Both the position numbers and the translations under genes were made by a program. From NCBI GenBank assembly GCA_041676005.1, contig JBAYST010000009.1, positions 1 through 26,122 of the forward strand: a stretch of DNA of 26,122 bases, in the 5' to 3' direction. Source of the DNA: JBAYST01 sp041676005. Its GTDB lineage: Bacteria > Bacillota_I > Bacilli_A > RFN20 > CAG-826. The notes under the pieces are model-generated. The model did no database searches, had not been told where the DNA came from, and saw only the letters and a list, made by a program, of their open reading frames with translations. Positions within the stretch are counted from its first letter, which is position 1. Each line of letters starts with the position of its first letter. Below, piece after piece: positions 14,092 to 23,162 of the stretch.

Positions 14092-15471
14092 ATGATGGAC
14101 AAAAAATACACGTTCGAGAAGATCACAAAACATTTGATTACTTCTGGTTTTTACTATCCAGGATCAGAGATTTATGGCGGGCTCGCCAATAGCTGGGACT
14201 ATGGATTTTTAGGTGCAGAAATCAAACAGAACATTCAAAGAATGTGGTGGAAGAAATTTGTCCAGGAATCTCCGACTAATGTCGGAATTGATTCTGCGAT
14301 TTTAATGAATCCAAAAGTTTGGCAAGCCACTGGACACGTCTCAACTTTTAATGACCCATTGATCGATTGTAAAAACTGCAAGGCGCGACATCGTGCTGAT
14401 CAACTGATTGAAAACGCTAACAAAGGCGTTGACCCAAGTGGGATGTCTTTTGAAGAGATGGATAAATTCATCGAAGAGCACAATATAAAATGTCCGGTTT
14501 GTGGAAAAAGTGAATTCACAAAAATTCGTCAATTCAATATGATGTTTAAAACGCACATCGGAGTCACCGAAGAAAGTTCTTCAATTATCTATTTAAGACC
14601 AGAGACCGCGCAAGGAGTCTTCGTGAACTTTAAAAATATTTTACGAACGACAAGAAGAAAGCTTCCGCTTGGAATTTGCAATGTCGGAAAAGCTTTTAGA
14701 AACGAAATAACTCCTGGTCAACTAACTTTTAGAACACGTGAATTCGAACAGATGGAAATGGAATTTTTCTGTAAGCCCGGAACCGATTTAGAGTGGTTCC
14801 AATATTGGAAAAAATATTGTCTTAATTTTCTTCACAATATCGGAATTGCTCCGGAAAATCTCAGATTCCGAGATCACACACCTGAAGAATTGTCTTTTTA
14901 TAGCAAAGCGACTACCGATATCGAATACGCTTTCCCTTTTGGATGGGGTGAAGTTTGGGGAATTGCCGATCGAACCGATTATGATTTAAAATGTCATACG
15001 CAATTCAGCGGCGAAGTCCTCGATTATCTTGACCCTGAAACAAACGAAAAATATGTCCCTTTTTGCGTCGAACCATCCGTCGGTCTTGACCGTCTCGTTT
15101 TGATGACATTATGCGATGCTTATCAAGAAGAAGAATTGCCAGATGGCGAAACACGAATTGTGATGAAACTTTTACCAGCGGTTGCTCCCTATAAAATTGC
15201 GATTTTACCACTTGCAAAAAAATTGGAAGAAAAAGCGCATGAAGTGGAAACGATTCTGCGAAAATATTTTACGGTTTCATACGATGGAACCGGCAGCATT
15301 GGAAAAAGATATCGCCGTGCTGATGCAATCGGCACTCCATTTTGTGTCACGATTGATTTTGAATCTTTAGAAGATAATTGCGTCACGGTTCGAGAACGTG
15401 ATTCAATGCGTCAAATCAGACTTAAAATCAAAGAATTAGCTAATTATTTCACTGTGAAATTATTCTTTTAG
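14092..15471 (+). CDS. glyQS: Glycyl-tRNA synthetase, single-chain dimeric type
   Basis: 459 aa from the ATG at 14092, which lies 8 bases after GGAGG (14079-14083). An upstream GTG in frame (14044) has no such site. It is a class II synthetase: GFYYPGSEIYGGLANSWDYGF near the start (in blocks), a zinc-like CxxC pair set (DCKNCKARH, CPVCGK), RPETAQGVFVNF, FRNEITPGQ (motif 2), EPSVGLDRL (motif 3) and a C-terminal anticodon-binding domain (PYKIAILPL). The alpha-2 form of the enzyme charges tRNA-Gly without a beta subunit. Bacillus has the two-subunit form at this place, while Staphylococcus and Mollicutes have this one. It is followed by dnaG. Confidence 0.97.
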   Translation: MMDKKYTFEKITKHLITSGFYYPGSEIYGGLANSWDYGFLGAEIKQNIQRMWWKKFVQESPTNVGIDSAILMNPKVWQATGHVSTFNDPLIDCKNCKARHRADQLIENANKGVDPSGMSFEEMDKFIEEHNIKCPVCGKSEFTKIRQFNMMFKTHIGVTEESSSIIYLRPETAQGVFVNFKNILRTTRRKLPLGICNVGKAFRNEITPGQLTFRTREFEQMEMEFFCKPGTDLEWFQYWKKYCLNFLHNIGIAPENLRFRDHTPEELSFYSKATTDIEYAFPFGWGEVWGIADRTDYDLKCHTQFSGEVLDYLDPETNEKYVPFCVEPSVGLDRLVLMTLCDAYQEEELPDGETRIVMKLLPAVAPYKIAILPLAKKLEEKAHEVETILRKYFTVSYDGTGSIGKRYRRADAIGTPFCVTIDFESLEDNCVTVRERDSMRQIRLKIKELANYFTVKLFF

Positions 15472-15483
15472 GAAAGGAGAAAC

Positions 15484-17280
15484 ATGGAGTTTGATAACAC
15501 CTTAATTACTGATGTATTAAAAAATGCAAACGTCGTCGATGTCATTTCTAGTTACATCGAAGTCAAACAAAAAGGTCGAAACCATGTTGCCCTTTGTCCT
15601 TTTCATGATGATAAAAATCCATCATTACAAATCAGCGCAGAAAAGCAAATTTTCAAATGCTTTGTTTGTGGAACTGGTGGAAACGCAATCCGATTCGTCG
15701 AACTCTACGAACATATTCCATTTATGGAAGCGATGCGCAAGGTCGCAGAAATCAGTGGATATCATGACGATCGATTGCTTAAAAAAATTACTATCACTCC
15801 TGTTGATGAAGAACTTCTGCCACTTAAAAAATGTTTGAGTGATCTGACGACTTATTACCAATACGCCTTAGCCACCGATGAAGGAAAAATCGGCTTGGAC
15901 TATTTAAATGATCGCCATCTAAACGCAGAGATAAGAAAAAAATACTTACTTGGTTATGCTTTTAAAGATGGAAAAGAATCGGTTAAATATTTGCAATCAA
16001 AAGGCCATTCGCTTCGAACAATTGAATTGATCGGTATCGTCGGAGGAAGTGGAACTAATTTCGTCGATAAAAACGCTGGAAGAGTTGTCTTTCCAATTGC
16101 CGACGGAGAAGGACAAGTAATCGGATTTAGTACTCGCCGTTTACTCGATGATGGTTCACCTAAATATGTCAATTCACCGGAAACTAAATTATTTCATAAA
16201 TCTGATATTTTATATAACTTTCATAACGCCAAGCAATTCGCCAGAAGAGAAGGCTATGTCTACATTTTAGAAGGCTTTATGGATGTTTTTGCCCTCGATC
16301 GGATTGGAATTCAATCTTCAGTCGCATTGATGGGCACAGCTTTTACTGAAGAGCACATCAAAAAATTAAGAAGTCTCAACGTCGAATTAAGAATTTGCCT
16401 CGATGGAGATAGACCTGGACAAACAGCGGCGATGAAGATGATTGAAATTCTCAAAGACAGTGGGCTCAAATACGTCTTAGTAGATAGTCGAGGAAACACC
16501 AAAGACCCAGATGATATCGTCAACGAAGAAGATGGCGAAGAAAAACTAAAAAAATATGTCTTTAATCTCGTTTCGCCTCTTGATTTTGCCTTCAATTATT
16601 ATCAATCGACTTCACCTTTAACCGGAGTTGAAGAAAGAAAGAATCTCGTCATCTCATTTTTACCGATTCTCGCTTCGATCAATTCAACTCTTGAACTCGA
16701 TGATTATTTACGAAAATTATCTAACATTACAAAATTTGACATCGAATCAATCAAAGACTTACTTCGAAAGACAAGAAATAGAAGACAAGAACAAGTCGAA
16801 GATGCTTTTCGTAAATTCCATCCAGAACGGAAAGCGATTAAGAGATTTGAATTAGCAGAACGGGAAATTTTATTTCAAATGATCAATAATCGCGAAGCGG
16901 TTGAATTTTACGAATCGAAAATCGAAGCATTTTACGATGTGATCTACCGTCGACTTGCTGATTATATTGTCGAATACGTAAAAATAAACAAAACAATCGA
17001 TGTCAACGGACTCATTTCTTCTATCGAGCTCAACGAAGATGAAAAGTCGAAAGAATTGATTGCAGAATTAACTGAAATCGCGTTTGAAAATTTTCATCCA
17101 AATGACTGCACAGATGAATATTTAGAAAGTGTTCTAGCGACAATTTTAGAAGAAAAACAAAAAATGATCGAAGAATCGACATTAGAAAAAATGTTACAAG
17201 GAAAAAGCGAATTGGAAAAAGCGCGAATTATCGCGGAGTGGAATCGACAAAAAATGAAAAAAAATAAAGGAGAGAAATGA
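15484..17280 (+). CDS. dnaG: DNA primase DnaG
   Basis: 598 aa. The N-terminal CHC2 zinc-binding domain has C38, H41, C59 and C62 (CPFH, CFVC). The TOPRIM catalytic core shows YILEGFMDVFALDRIG with the active-site Glu and LDGDRPGQ with the metal-binding Asp residues. The C-terminal part, about 430 to the end, is the helicase-interacting domain and is charged and helical. DnaG makes RNA primers at the fork. The ribosome binding site GGAAAGGAG is excellent. Its TGA stop overlaps the rpoD ATG, as in the classical rpsU-dnaG-rpoD macromolecular synthesis operon, here without rpsU. Confidence 0.98.
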   Translation: MEFDNTLITDVLKNANVVDVISSYIEVKQKGRNHVALCPFHDDKNPSLQISAEKQIFKCFVCGTGGNAIRFVELYEHIPFMEAMRKVAEISGYHDDRLLKKITITPVDEELLPLKKCLSDLTTYYQYALATDEGKIGLDYLNDRHLNAEIRKKYLLGYAFKDGKESVKYLQSKGHSLRTIELIGIVGGSGTNFVDKNAGRVVFPIADGEGQVIGFSTRRLLDDGSPKYVNSPETKLFHKSDILYNFHNAKQFARREGYVYILEGFMDVFALDRIGIQSSVALMGTAFTEEHIKKLRSLNVELRICLDGDRPGQTAAMKMIEILKDSGLKYVLVDSRGNTKDPDDIVNEEDGEEKLKKYVFNLVSPLDFAFNYYQSTSPLTGVEERKNLVISFLPILASINSTLELDDYLRKLSNITKFDIESIKDLLRKTRNRRQEQVEDAFRKFHPERKAIKRFELAEREILFQMINNREAVEFYESKIEAFYDVIYRRLADYIVEYVKINKTIDVNGLISSIELNEDEKSKELIAELTEIAFENFHPNDCTDEYLESVLATILEEKQKMIEESTLEKMLQGKSELEKARIIAEWNRQKMKKNKGEK

Positions 17281-18551
17281 TGGTAAAAGAAAAGAAGGTG
17301 ACCGAAGTCAAACCGAACGAAAGTGAAAAAGACATCGAAAAAGAATTAAAAATTATCGATGACATCGAAAAAGAATTGCTCAAAAAAGCCAAGGCAGGCG
17401 GGAACAAAATTGACCAAAGTAAAATATATGATGCACTAGGTAAATATAGAAACAGAGATGATGTCATTGAGGAGTTGATGGAGCTTTTTGAAAAAAAGAA
17501 AATCCAAGTGACTGGACTTGAAGGCGATGATGAATCTGAGGAAGAAGAGGAAGAGGAAGAGGAACTCGAAGACATCGATCTTTCTGATGAATCTAAACTC
17601 TCCGAACCCGATGAAGATTTTCTCGTTCCAGAGGACGGAACAGAAGATGACCCTGAAGTTAAAGAAATTGAAGAGATTGACCGTTTCGACAACGTTCTTG
17701 CTGGAGATGTCAAAGTCAACGATTCAGTGAAAATGTATTTAAAAGAAATCGGAAAGTACGAACTTCTAAGACCCGAAGAAGAACCAATTCTAGCAAAAGA
17801 GATTTTAAAAGGAAATGAATCCGCTAAACAGGAATTGATCAACGCAAACCTCCGTTTGGTCGTCAATATCGCCAAACATTATGTCGGACGGGGGATGTTA
17901 TTCCTCGACTTGATTCAAGAAGGTAATCTCGGGTTGATGAAAGCGGTAGATAAATTCGATTACACAAAAGGATACAAATTTTCAACTTATGCAACTTGGT
18001 GGATAAGACAAGCGATCACTAGAGCTATCGCAGACCAAGCGCGAACGATTCGAATTCCGGTGCACATGGTCGAAACGATCAATAAAATGACAAGAGTTCA
18101 AAGACAACTTGTTCAAGACCTAGGACGCGAACCAACCGCTGAAGAAATAAGCGATGCTTTAGAAGGAAGTCTTTCTCCAAAAAGGATTCGAGAAATTCAA
18201 AGAATTGCGATGGAACCGGTTTCGCTAGAAACGCCAATCGGAGAAGAAGATGATTCTCATCTCGGTGATTTTATCGAAGATAAGGAATCAGAATCTCCTA
18301 GCGAATTCACCACTAAGCAACTTCTAAAAGAAGAGCTCTACTCGATTTTAAAAGATTTAACCGATCGAGAAGAAAGAGTGATTAGACTCCGTTATGGACT
18401 CGATGACAATCGTCCACGCACTTTAGAAGAAGTCGGAAAAGAATTCGGAGTCACTCGGGAAAGAATTCGCCAAATCGAAGCAAAAGCAATCCGAAAACTT
18501 CGACATCCAACGAGATCTAAAAGGTTAGGAGACTATCGGAGCAAATTATAA
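17277..18551 (+). CDS. rpoD: Primary sigma factor RpoD (SigA)
   Basis: 424 aa. Region 1.1-like helices occupy about 45-80. An acidic stretch with nine consecutive Glu lies at about 83-135. Regions 2.1-2.4 follow (DLIQEGNLGLMKAVDKF, YKFSTYATWWIRQAITRAI), then region 3, and region 4 with RERIRQIEAKAIRKLRHP, the -35 binding helix. The promoters seen here (TTGACA/TATAAT type) fit this factor. Ribosome binding site AAAGGAGAG lies inside dnaG. ATG at 17277 overlaps the dnaG TGA; a second ATG at 17280 is adjacent. Confidence 0.98.
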   Translation: MMVKEKKVTEVKPNESEKDIEKELKIIDDIEKELLKKAKAGGNKIDQSKIYDALGKYRNRDDVIEELMELFEKKKIQVTGLEGDDESEEEEEEEEELEDIDLSDESKLSEPDEDFLVPEDGTEDDPEVKEIEEIDRFDNVLAGDVKVNDSVKMYLKEIGKYELLRPEEEPILAKEILKGNESAKQELINANLRLVVNIAKHYVGRGMLFLDLIQEGNLGLMKAVDKFDYTKGYKFSTYATWWIRQAITRAIADQARTIRIPVHMVETINKMTRVQRQLVQDLGREPTAEEISDALEGSLSPKRIREIQRIAMEPVSLETPIGEEDDSHLGDFIEDKESESPSEFTTKQLLKEELYSILKDLTDREERVIRLRYGLDDNRPRTLEEVGKEFGVTRERIRQIEAKAIRKLRHPTRSKRLGDYRSKL

Positions 18552-18553
18552 AT

Positions 18554-19216
18554 ATGGCTGAACTTTCAAAAAGATTGATGAGCATTTATCGCATGGTCCC
18601 TCAAAGTGTCGTCGCTGACATTGGAGCCGACCATGGAAAATTGATTATTGCCCTAGTAGAAAACGGCATCGCCTCACATGGCTATGCGGTCGAAAACAAA
18701 AAAGGGCCTTTTGAAAGACTGCAAAAAGCTGTTAAAAAAGCTGGCTTAGAAGATAAAATCGAAGTTATTTATAGCGATGGTCTTAAAGACCTTCCGAACT
18801 TTGTTTCAACGATTGTCATCGCCGGAATGGGCGGACATTTGATCGTCGAGATTTTAAAAAGAGATCGTTTGAAATTAGCAAATGTCCAAACCATCATCGT
18901 CGATGCGCATAATGCGTTAGATAAAGTTCGAGACGAAATCACTAAACTCGGCTATATCATCAGCGATGAAGAAATTGTCCTCGATGCAAATAAATATTAC
19001 GAAATCATCAAATTCATTAAAGCTGATATCGCTTTTATGTCGGAATACGATAAAGAGTTTGGACCAATTTTACGAAAAGAAAAATCATGTCTTTTCAAAG
19101 AAAAATACCAAAAGCGAATGAAGACAATCAAAACTTTGATCAAAAAGGAAAATCTTGATTCCGTCCGTAGAACAGAGTTAGAAAAAGAGAAAGAGAGGTT
19201 AGAAAATATTTTATGA
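18554..19216 (+). CDS. trmK: tRNA (adenine(22)-N1)-methyltransferase TrmK
   Basis: 220 aa, a Rossmann-like methyltransferase with VADIGADHGKL (20-30) as the SAM-binding loop and AGMGG (90-94), a signature of the COG2384/TrmK family. A basic C-terminal coiled coil (about 170-220) is typical. The enzyme methylates A22 in tRNA D-loops of Bacilli. It starts 2 bases after rpoD, and overlaps the following Nif3-family gene by 4 bases. The same order rpoD-(cccA)-yqfN-yqfO is found in Bacillus subtilis. Confidence 0.95.
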   Translation: MAELSKRLMSIYRMVPQSVVADIGADHGKLIIALVENGIASHGYAVENKKGPFERLQKAVKKAGLEDKIEVIYSDGLKDLPNFVSTIVIAGMGGHLIVEILKRDRLKLANVQTIIVDAHNALDKVRDEITKLGYIISDEEIVLDANKYYEIIKFIKADIAFMSEYDKEFGPILRKEKSCLFKEKYQKRMKTIKTLIKKENLDSVRRTELEKEKERLENIL

Positions 19217-19980
19217 AAACCAAAGTACTCCTTGCCAGGTTGGCAAAACGTTTTCCAAAACGTATTGCAAAAAAATATCACGACTATGTCGGTCTTATGG
19301 TCGGCAAACTTCCTCTTGATGTGAATAAGATCTTACTCTGTTTAGATTTTGACGAAGAAGTTTTGCCATTTGTAATCGAAGAAAAGCCAGATTTGATTAT
19401 CACTCATCATCCTTTTATCTACGGGACAAGAGCTAAAGTCTTAAAGCATGATGAAAAGAAAAAGGCTCTTTATGAAAAAATCGAAGCTTTAAAAATTCCA
19501 GTTTATTCAATCCATACAAACTTCGATGAAGGCAAAGGTGGAATGAATGATGCCCTAAGCGCCAAACTCGGCTTAAAAGACGTTTACGCGCCATCTGAAA
19601 GCCCGATGATGCGGTGCGGACGAGTAGAAAATCCACTTCCGATTAAAGAATTTGCACTAAAAGCAAAAAAAGCCTTCGAGGTCGAATACGGTTTGCTCAT
19701 CGCTCATGGAGTGGAAATGATCTCTACTGTTGGAATTATCGGTGGTGGGGGTTCACGCGAATGGACTATCGCGCGTGATAACAAAATCGATATTTATCTT
19801 TCTGGTGATGCTCCTCATCACGTTAGAAGAGATATCGTCACTTCAAATTATAATTATTTAGACTTACCTCATGAAATTGAAAAAATCTTTCTCGTGACGA
19901 TGAAGGATATTTTACTGAGTTATGATTCCTCATTAGAGATCGTTATCATCGATCACGAAAAAGTTCCGCTCGTCATTTAG
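19213..19980 (+). CDS. Nif3-like dinuclear metal centre protein (DUF34, YqfO family)
   Basis: 255 aa, a short Nif3/YqfO form without the central PII-like insertion of the Bacillus protein. Metal-binding residues appear in THHPFIYG, HTNFDEGKGGMND, GGGGS and the C-terminal SGDAPHHV. The family forms hexameric toroids with two metals per subunit. Some were annotated as GTP cyclohydrolase I type 2, but the reaction in cells is not settled. Translation is probably coupled to trmK by a 4-base overlap. Its stop overlaps the end of ispH, which runs on the other strand, by 8 bases. Confidence 0.92.
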   Translation: MKTKVLLARLAKRFPKRIAKKYHDYVGLMVGKLPLDVNKILLCLDFDEEVLPFVIEEKPDLIITHHPFIYGTRAKVLKHDEKKKALYEKIEALKIPVYSIHTNFDEGKGGMNDALSAKLGLKDVYAPSESPMMRCGRVENPLPIKEFALKAKKAFEVEYGLLIAHGVEMISTVGIIGGGGSREWTIARDNKIDIYLSGDAPHHVRRDIVTSNYNYLDLPHEIEKIFLVTMKDILLSYDSSLEIVIIDHEKVPLVI

Positions 19981-20848
19981 AAAGATTATTTAAATACTTA
20001 GAAATCACATCGATTGTTTCTAATGGAGTTGAAGCTCCACTAGCAACGGCGATGTGTTTTTTGTTTTTTAACGGAAGAGCCTTCACATCTTCCAAAGTCA
20101 AAACGAGATGCGTTTCAAGAGTCGGATGGGCTTGGTTTGCAATCTCAATAAGTTTATTAGTATTACTGCTTTTTTTTGATCCGACTACTAATAAAGCGTC
20201 GACATCAGGAGCGATTCTTTCAATTGCTTGCTGCCGTAATCTAGAGGCAGAACATACCTCACCAAGAATCGTGGAATTAGGGAATTTAGCCTTGATTTTT
20301 TCGAAAGTTTCTTGCAGGTTTAGATAATTTAATGTTGTCTGGTTTATTACTAAAATACTTTGATTAGTAGATATTTGGTTATTATTTAGTAAATTATCAT
20401 CATAGAGGATGATCTCTTTTGAAAGTGATAAGACTCCGATTGTTTCCGGATGTTCTTTTTGCCCGATATAAATGATTTTTTTCTTATTGGCGAGTTCTTT
20501 TAAAACTAGTTCAAGATTCATTTTCACCTTCGGACAAATCGCATCGTATACTATTAAACTTTTCTTTCTTGCGACATCGTCCATTTGCACATCGTGTCCA
20601 TGAGCAGAAAAGACAACGACGGAATGATCTTCTACCTCTTGAAGCAGTTCAAGATATGATTTCCCTTTTTCATAGAGGGTTTTAATTCCGCTTTCCTCTA
20701 ATTGCTTAATCACTTGTTCGTTATGAACGAGCATTCCAATAATGGTCACTTCCTTAGTTGGATGTTCGAGTTTTGCCCTTTTAGCAATTTTTAAAGCTTC
20801 AGTAACTCCGAAGCAATATCCGATTGGTTTGATAATAGTGATTTTCAT
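19973..20848 (-). CDS. ispH: 4-hydroxy-3-methylbut-2-enyl diphosphate reductase IspH
   Basis: 291 aa. Three Cys ligate the Fe-S cluster: C12 (PIGYCFGV), C105 (DAICPKV) and C199 (GEVCSASRLRQQ). Active-site residues visible include H42, HGHD at 83-86, HPE at 133-135, NQTT at 169-172, SSNT at 227-230 and the GAST loop. IspH makes IPP and DMAPP in the last step of the MEP pathway. It runs against its neighbours, with its 3' end overlapping the Nif3-family gene. The matching Fe-S enzyme IspG lies about 3 kb further on the same strand. Start ATG is preceded by GGGG; the upstream region is shared with the helicase promoter. Confidence 0.97.
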   Translation of the reverse strand: MKITIIKPIGYCFGVTEALKIAKRAKLEHPTKEVTIIGMLVHNEQVIKQLEESGIKTLYEKGKSYLELLQEVEDHSVVVFSAHGHDVQMDDVARKKSLIVYDAICPKVKMNLELVLKELANKKKIIYIGQKEHPETIGVLSLSKEIILYDDNLLNNNQISTNQSILVINQTTLNYLNLQETFEKIKAKFPNSTILGEVCSASRLRQQAIERIAPDVDALLVVGSKKSSNTNKLIEIANQAHPTLETHLVLTLEDVKALPLKNKKHIAVASGASTPLETIDVISKYLNNLSK

Positions 20849-20898
20849 TTCCCCATCATTCTATCATATTTTACATAGTAAAGAAGAGCGATATTATG

Positions 20899-20904
20899 TA
20901 TAAT
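20899..20904 (+). promoter_or_regulatory. -10 box for the DEAD-box helicase
   Basis: A perfect TATAAT lies 19 bases before the ATG at 20924 in the 75-base divergent spacer. No good -35 is seen at 16-18 bases upstream. The expected leader would be about 13 bases and has only a weak AGGT. Confidence 0.5.
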
Positions 20905-20923
20905 AACTTTCAGGTTTAAGATT

Positions 20924-22285
20924 ATGAAATTTACTGCATTTGCTTTAAAAAAGAGCGTGACGAACGCTTTAAATAAACTCGGATACGAAAATTGCACTCC
21001 CGTTCAAAGTGCCGTTATTCCTAGCGCATTACGAGGCGAGAGTTTAGTTGTTCAATCCGAAACCGGAAGTGGGAAAACACATTCTTTTATTGTCCCAATT
21101 TTAAATAATATCAATATTTCCAATCCTGAAGTACAAGCGGTCATCATTGCGCCTACTCGTGAACTTGCAAAGCAAACATATGATTTTGCTATTCAAATCG
21201 CAAATTTTATTCCGAATTTGAAAGTTAAGTTGTTGACGAGTGGAACCGATCGGATGAAACAAGAAAAAAGCGCGCGTAACTCTGCACACGTTTTCATTGG
21301 CACACCCGGAAGATTAGCAGATTTCCTTATCACTTCTTATCTAGCTCCTGTTGCAAAAAAGGCGACGATAGTCATCGATGAAGCCGATATGTTGATGGAA
21401 ATGGGATATTTTAATGACGTGAATTCTTTAGTCTCGATTATCAAAGAACCGCAGGTGATGGTATTTTCGGCGACTTATCCGCAAAAGCTTCGTTCAAGCA
21501 TTGAAAAATACACTGAACCAGAAAAAATTATTACCATCGATAAAAAGATAAGCACGGCAAAAACTGTGATTCATTATGCATTAGATTACAAACATAAAGA
21601 TAAAAACGAAGTAATTAAAAACTTTGTCGAACTGAAAAACCCATTTTTACTTTTGATTTTTTGCTCTAAAAAAGAAAACGTAAACAACCTTTATCACTAT
21701 CTTAATAAGCAACAGATCAAATGTGCGATAATCCACGGTGATTTAGAAGATAGACAAAGAAAATCGATGATGAAGAGAATTAAAAATGGAGAATTCAACA
21801 TTGTTGTCTGCTCTGATATCGCCGCTAGGGGAATTGATATTCAAGATGTGAGTATGGTTTTAAATTACGATTTACCAAAAGAAAGTGAATATTACTTCCA
21901 TCGAGCAGGAAGAACCGGAAGAATGAATAAAGATGGAGAATGCTATACTCTATACAATTCAGATACATTTGAAGAAATAAAAAAACTGCAAGCACTCGGG
22001 GTTAATTTTAAATGGTTGGTCTTAAAGGCCAATCAAATCGAAGAAAGTCTTGGACCGGATTATCGTCGACAACATCGAAAGAAAACACAAACGACTGAGT
22101 TAGCCAAAGAAATTAAAAAAGCGACTAGTAAACTTAAAACTACTAAAGTTAAACCGAATTACAAAAAGAAAATCAAACTTACTAAAGACAAAGTCGTTCG
22201 TGAGCATCGACGAAAAATCATCAAAAAAGATATTCGCCGACAACGCGTCGAAAGATATAAGGAGGCATCGAAAAATGAGAAATAA
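20924..22285 (+). CDS. cshB: DEAD-box ATP-dependent RNA helicase, CshB-like
   Basis: 453 aa. Motifs are in order: Q motif near CTPVQ (24-28), SETGSGKT (45-52, Ser where Ala is usual), PTREL, DEAD (152-155), SAT (182-184), ARGIDI and HRAGRTGR (326-333). A Lys/Arg-rich tail from about 385 to the end likely binds RNA. These helicases remodel RNA in ribosome assembly or decay, often in the cold. In Bacillus cshB (yqfR) lies directly before nfo (yqfS), the same order as here, which supports the symbol by synteny. The gene overlaps nfo by 11 bases. Confidence 0.9.
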   Translation: MKFTAFALKKSVTNALNKLGYENCTPVQSAVIPSALRGESLVVQSETGSGKTHSFIVPILNNINISNPEVQAVIIAPTRELAKQTYDFAIQIANFIPNLKVKLLTSGTDRMKQEKSARNSAHVFIGTPGRLADFLITSYLAPVAKKATIVIDEADMLMEMGYFNDVNSLVSIIKEPQVMVFSATYPQKLRSSIEKYTEPEKIITIDKKISTAKTVIHYALDYKHKDKNEVIKNFVELKNPFLLLIFCSKKENVNNLYHYLNKQQIKCAIIHGDLEDRQRKSMMKRIKNGEFNIVVCSDIAARGIDIQDVSMVLNYDLPKESEYYFHRAGRTGRMNKDGECYTLYNSDTFEEIKKLQALGVNFKWLVLKANQIEESLGPDYRRQHRKKTQTTELAKEIKKATSKLKTTKVKPNYKKKIKLTKDKVVREHRRKIIKKDIRRQRVERYKEASKNEK

Positions 22286-23162
22286 GAAATTGTTAATTGG
22301 AAGTCATTGTGGTTTATCTGCCCCTGAATTCTATTTAGGAACCGTCAAAGAAGCGCTCAGTTATGGATCGACTGTGTTTATGTTTTATACCGGCGCACCA
22401 CAGAATTCTTTCCGCCGTCCTCTTGAAGAGATGAAAATTGAAGAAGGAAGAAAATTGATTCAAGAATCAGGAATCAAAGAAGACAAGTTGATCGTCCACG
22501 CTCCATATCTCATCAATTTAGCTAACGATTCAGATCCTTCCAAATGGGAAACTTCGATTAGATTTTTAAAAAGTGAATTGAAAAGAACTGCAGGCTTTGG
22601 TGCAAAAACTATTGTCCTTCATCCCGGCGCACATGTCGGATTAGGAGTTGAGCATGGACTTAAAACGATTGTCAAGGCTCTGGACATCGTCTTTAAAGAT
22701 GACGCAAGTGATGTAAAAATCGCTCTAGAAACTATGGCGGGTAAAGGAAGCGAACTCGGAACGACTTTTGAACAGATCAAAGAAATTATCGATTCTTGCC
22801 AATACCCAGACCGACTCGGGTGTTGCATTGATACGTGCCATTTAAATGATGGGGGCTATGATGTCAAAGATGTCGAAGGCGTGCTCGATGAAATCGAAAG
22901 AACAATCGGAATTGAAAAACTTTTAGCCGTTCATATCAACGATAGTAAAAACGTTCGTGGCGCACATAAAGATCGTCACGATAACGTCGGTTATGGAACG
23001 ATTGGATTTGAAACTTTGAACGCTTATGTCAATAATCCACGTCTCAAAGATGTTCCAAAAATTCTTGAAACTCCATATTTTAATGATAAGCCACCTTATA
23101 AAGAGGAAATTGAAATGTTTAAAAATGAAAAGTTTGTCCCAGATTGGCGAGACAAACTTTAG
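22275..23162 (+). CDS. nfo: Endonuclease IV (AP endonuclease)
   Basis: 295 aa from ATG 22275, which has GGAGG (22261-22265) upstream inside the helicase gene. A longer frame from a GTG at 22200 is less likely. It is a TIM-barrel with metal-binding motifs IVHAPYLINLA, VLHPGAH, LETMAGKG, CIDTCHLNDGGYD and HINDSK, HDNVGYGTIG. Nfo cleaves the backbone at abasic sites in base excision repair with three Zn ions. Its 3' end overlaps ispG, on the other strand, by 4 bases. Confidence 0.97.
   Translation: MRNKKLLIGSHCGLSAPEFYLGTVKEALSYGSTVFMFYTGAPQNSFRRPLEEMKIEEGRKLIQESGIKEDKLIVHAPYLINLANDSDPSKWETSIRFLKSELKRTAGFGAKTIVLHPGAHVGLGVEHGLKTIVKALDIVFKDDASDVKIALETMAGKGSELGTTFEQIKEIIDSCQYPDRLGCCIDTCHLNDGGYDVKDVEGVLDEIERTIGIEKLLAVHINDSKNVRGAHKDRHDNVGYGTIGFETLNAYVNNPRLKDVPKILETPYFNDKPPYKEEIEMFKNEKFVPDWRDKL

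Noticed and set aside
17228..17875. Long minus-strand frame opposite rpoD
   Set aside because: It is a Ser-rich mirror of the acidic tract on the coding strand, with no family resemblance.
22200..22274. GTG start giving a longer Nfo protein
   Set aside because: The extension is the other-frame reading of the basic helicase tail; GGAGG marks ATG 22275.
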